Source of the DNA: Desulfobacterales bacterium
GTDB lineage: Bacteria > Desulfobacterota > Desulfobacteria > Desulfobacterales > JAHEIW01
Assembly (NCBI GenBank): GCA_030145015.1
Contig: JAQYWI010000007.1
Location: 1-61,150, forward strand
DNA length: 61,150 nt
Direction of reading: 5' to 3'
In this document: positions 60,940 through 61,150 of the stretch, in pieces
Numbering within the stretch: position 1 is the first letter of the stretch
How the letters are laid out: each line of letters starts with the position of its first letter
Made by a program: the position numbers and the translations under genes
The notes under the pieces: generated by a model
What the model was told of the DNA's origin: nothing
Database searches by the model: none
The model's input: the letters and a program-made list of their open reading frames with translations, nothing else

Positions 60940-61091
60940 AAAACAGGGGTTAAGCTATTGAAATCACTAATAGGAGTAACTCTATGGGGGGGGAGAGGGG
61001 TCTAGTGACTCTTCTATCTAAGGGTTTTTAAACCTATGGTAATAATGTCGGGGGCTTAAGTACCAAATTGGAGTGTTGAGAACCTGTTGAG
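60918..61091. other. Candidate replication origin of E2
   Basis: Left pair CTCAACA at 60918-60924 and 60929-60935 (inside the last replicase codons), right pair inverted, TGTTGAG at 61074-61080 and 61085-61091; both with an 11-bp period. The inner distance is about 138 bp, as in E1. Inside lie TTAAGCTATTGAAAT (60950-60964) and a G8 run (60986-60993), again as in E1. The repeat word is different, which suggests specific initiators. Confidence 0.65.
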
Positions 61092-61150
61092 AGAAAACTC
61101 TCATTGATAGGAAGGTACCATCTTTTTTCGCTGTGGAAAAATATGTAAAA

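Larger units (their letters stand above)
56257..61150. mobile_element. Integrative element E2 (right end outside the window)
   Basis: Shares with E1 the left-end sequence pattern (GTAACTG at 56307 and TTATTGATTTA at 56330; in E1 7392 and 7411), a minus-strand gene near the left end, the homologous DUF3987-like replicase and the origin layout. The exact attL was not found; it should lie near 56240. The integrase is expected beyond the window. The replicase gene is broken by a deletion, so E2 may be a stranded or helper-dependent element. Confidence 0.65.

Noticed and set aside
1..61150. tRNA genes as integration targets
   Set aside because: I saw no tRNA-like cloverleaf with a T-loop near the att sites or elsewhere; E1 uses a protein gene.

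Overview
The window looks like a chromosome segment of an anaerobic Desulfobacterota-type bacterium (sulfate-reducer lineage). This is inferred from gene content: a class I hybrid-cluster protein, a bacterial cyclic-2,3-diphosphoglycerate-synthetase-like protein next to carbamate kinase, and a glutaryl-CoA-dehydrogenase-like enzyme with the residue pattern expected of the non-decarboxylating type. Other support is three PilZ proteins, many small membrane proteins and long repetitive intergenic regions. I saw no rRNA, tRNA or CRISPR array.

Layout. 1-1549: group II intron whose 5' end lies outside the window, with its reverse transcriptase. 1993-6938: hcp, then a minus-strand group (threonine dehydratase, lipoprotein, SMUG1-type uracil-DNA glycosylase). 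7321-16065: integrative element E1, bounded by att repeats and carrying small DNA-binding proteins, a DUF3987-like ATPase, a candidate replication origin, many small overlapping ORFs, a secreted TPR protein, a ribbon-helix-helix protein and a tyrosine integrase. 16009-28060: mostly minus-strand housekeeping and accessory genes (membrane-anchored methyltransferase, CsaA, LysE exporter, nitrilase, methyltransferase, thioesterase, HEAGH membrane protein, DUF4379-PilZ fusion, a solute-binding protein with an in-frame stop, phosphodiester glycosidase, HAD phosphatase). 28518-42314: mostly plus strand (cDPGS-like, arcC, tandem PilZ, HNH, ugd, rfbA, ileS, lspA, holA). 42365-55973: LVIVD propeller, Omp85 barrel, MscS channel, aldo/keto reductase, acyl-CoA dehydrogenase, flavoredoxin, J-domain protein, PatB/MalY lyase, PhzF isomerase, PilZ, adenosine-specific kinase. 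About 56250 to the window end: a second element, E2, related to E1, carrying a putative PD-(D/E)XK nuclease as cargo and a PrimPol-DUF3987 replicase gene inactivated by a deletion.

The most notable result comes from comparing E1 with E2. Both carry, directly after the replicase gene, two inverted pairs of short repeats about 138 bp apart with the same 15-base motif (TTAAGYTATTGAAAT) inside, although the repeat words differ (TGTCATCAC in E1, CTCAACA in E2). This is a good candidate for the replication origin of an undescribed family of integrative elements. E1 inserted in the 3' end of a 69-codon gene and supplied a replacement 3' end; the displaced original end is still readable at 7291-7334.

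Intergenic DNA is unusually structured. There is (i) a MITE-like family with TA target duplications and GA(A)-starting inverted ends, five copies; (ii) arrays of small hairpins with 3-4 base loops, three homologous copies plus a related one; and (iii) nested imperfect hairpins built from degenerate words (GTGTCAG, AGCTCATAGCTGAT, GGCTGGAAGCTGGG, GTCAAATAGTTGA, GACGAG, CTAAAATGCC) between many genes.
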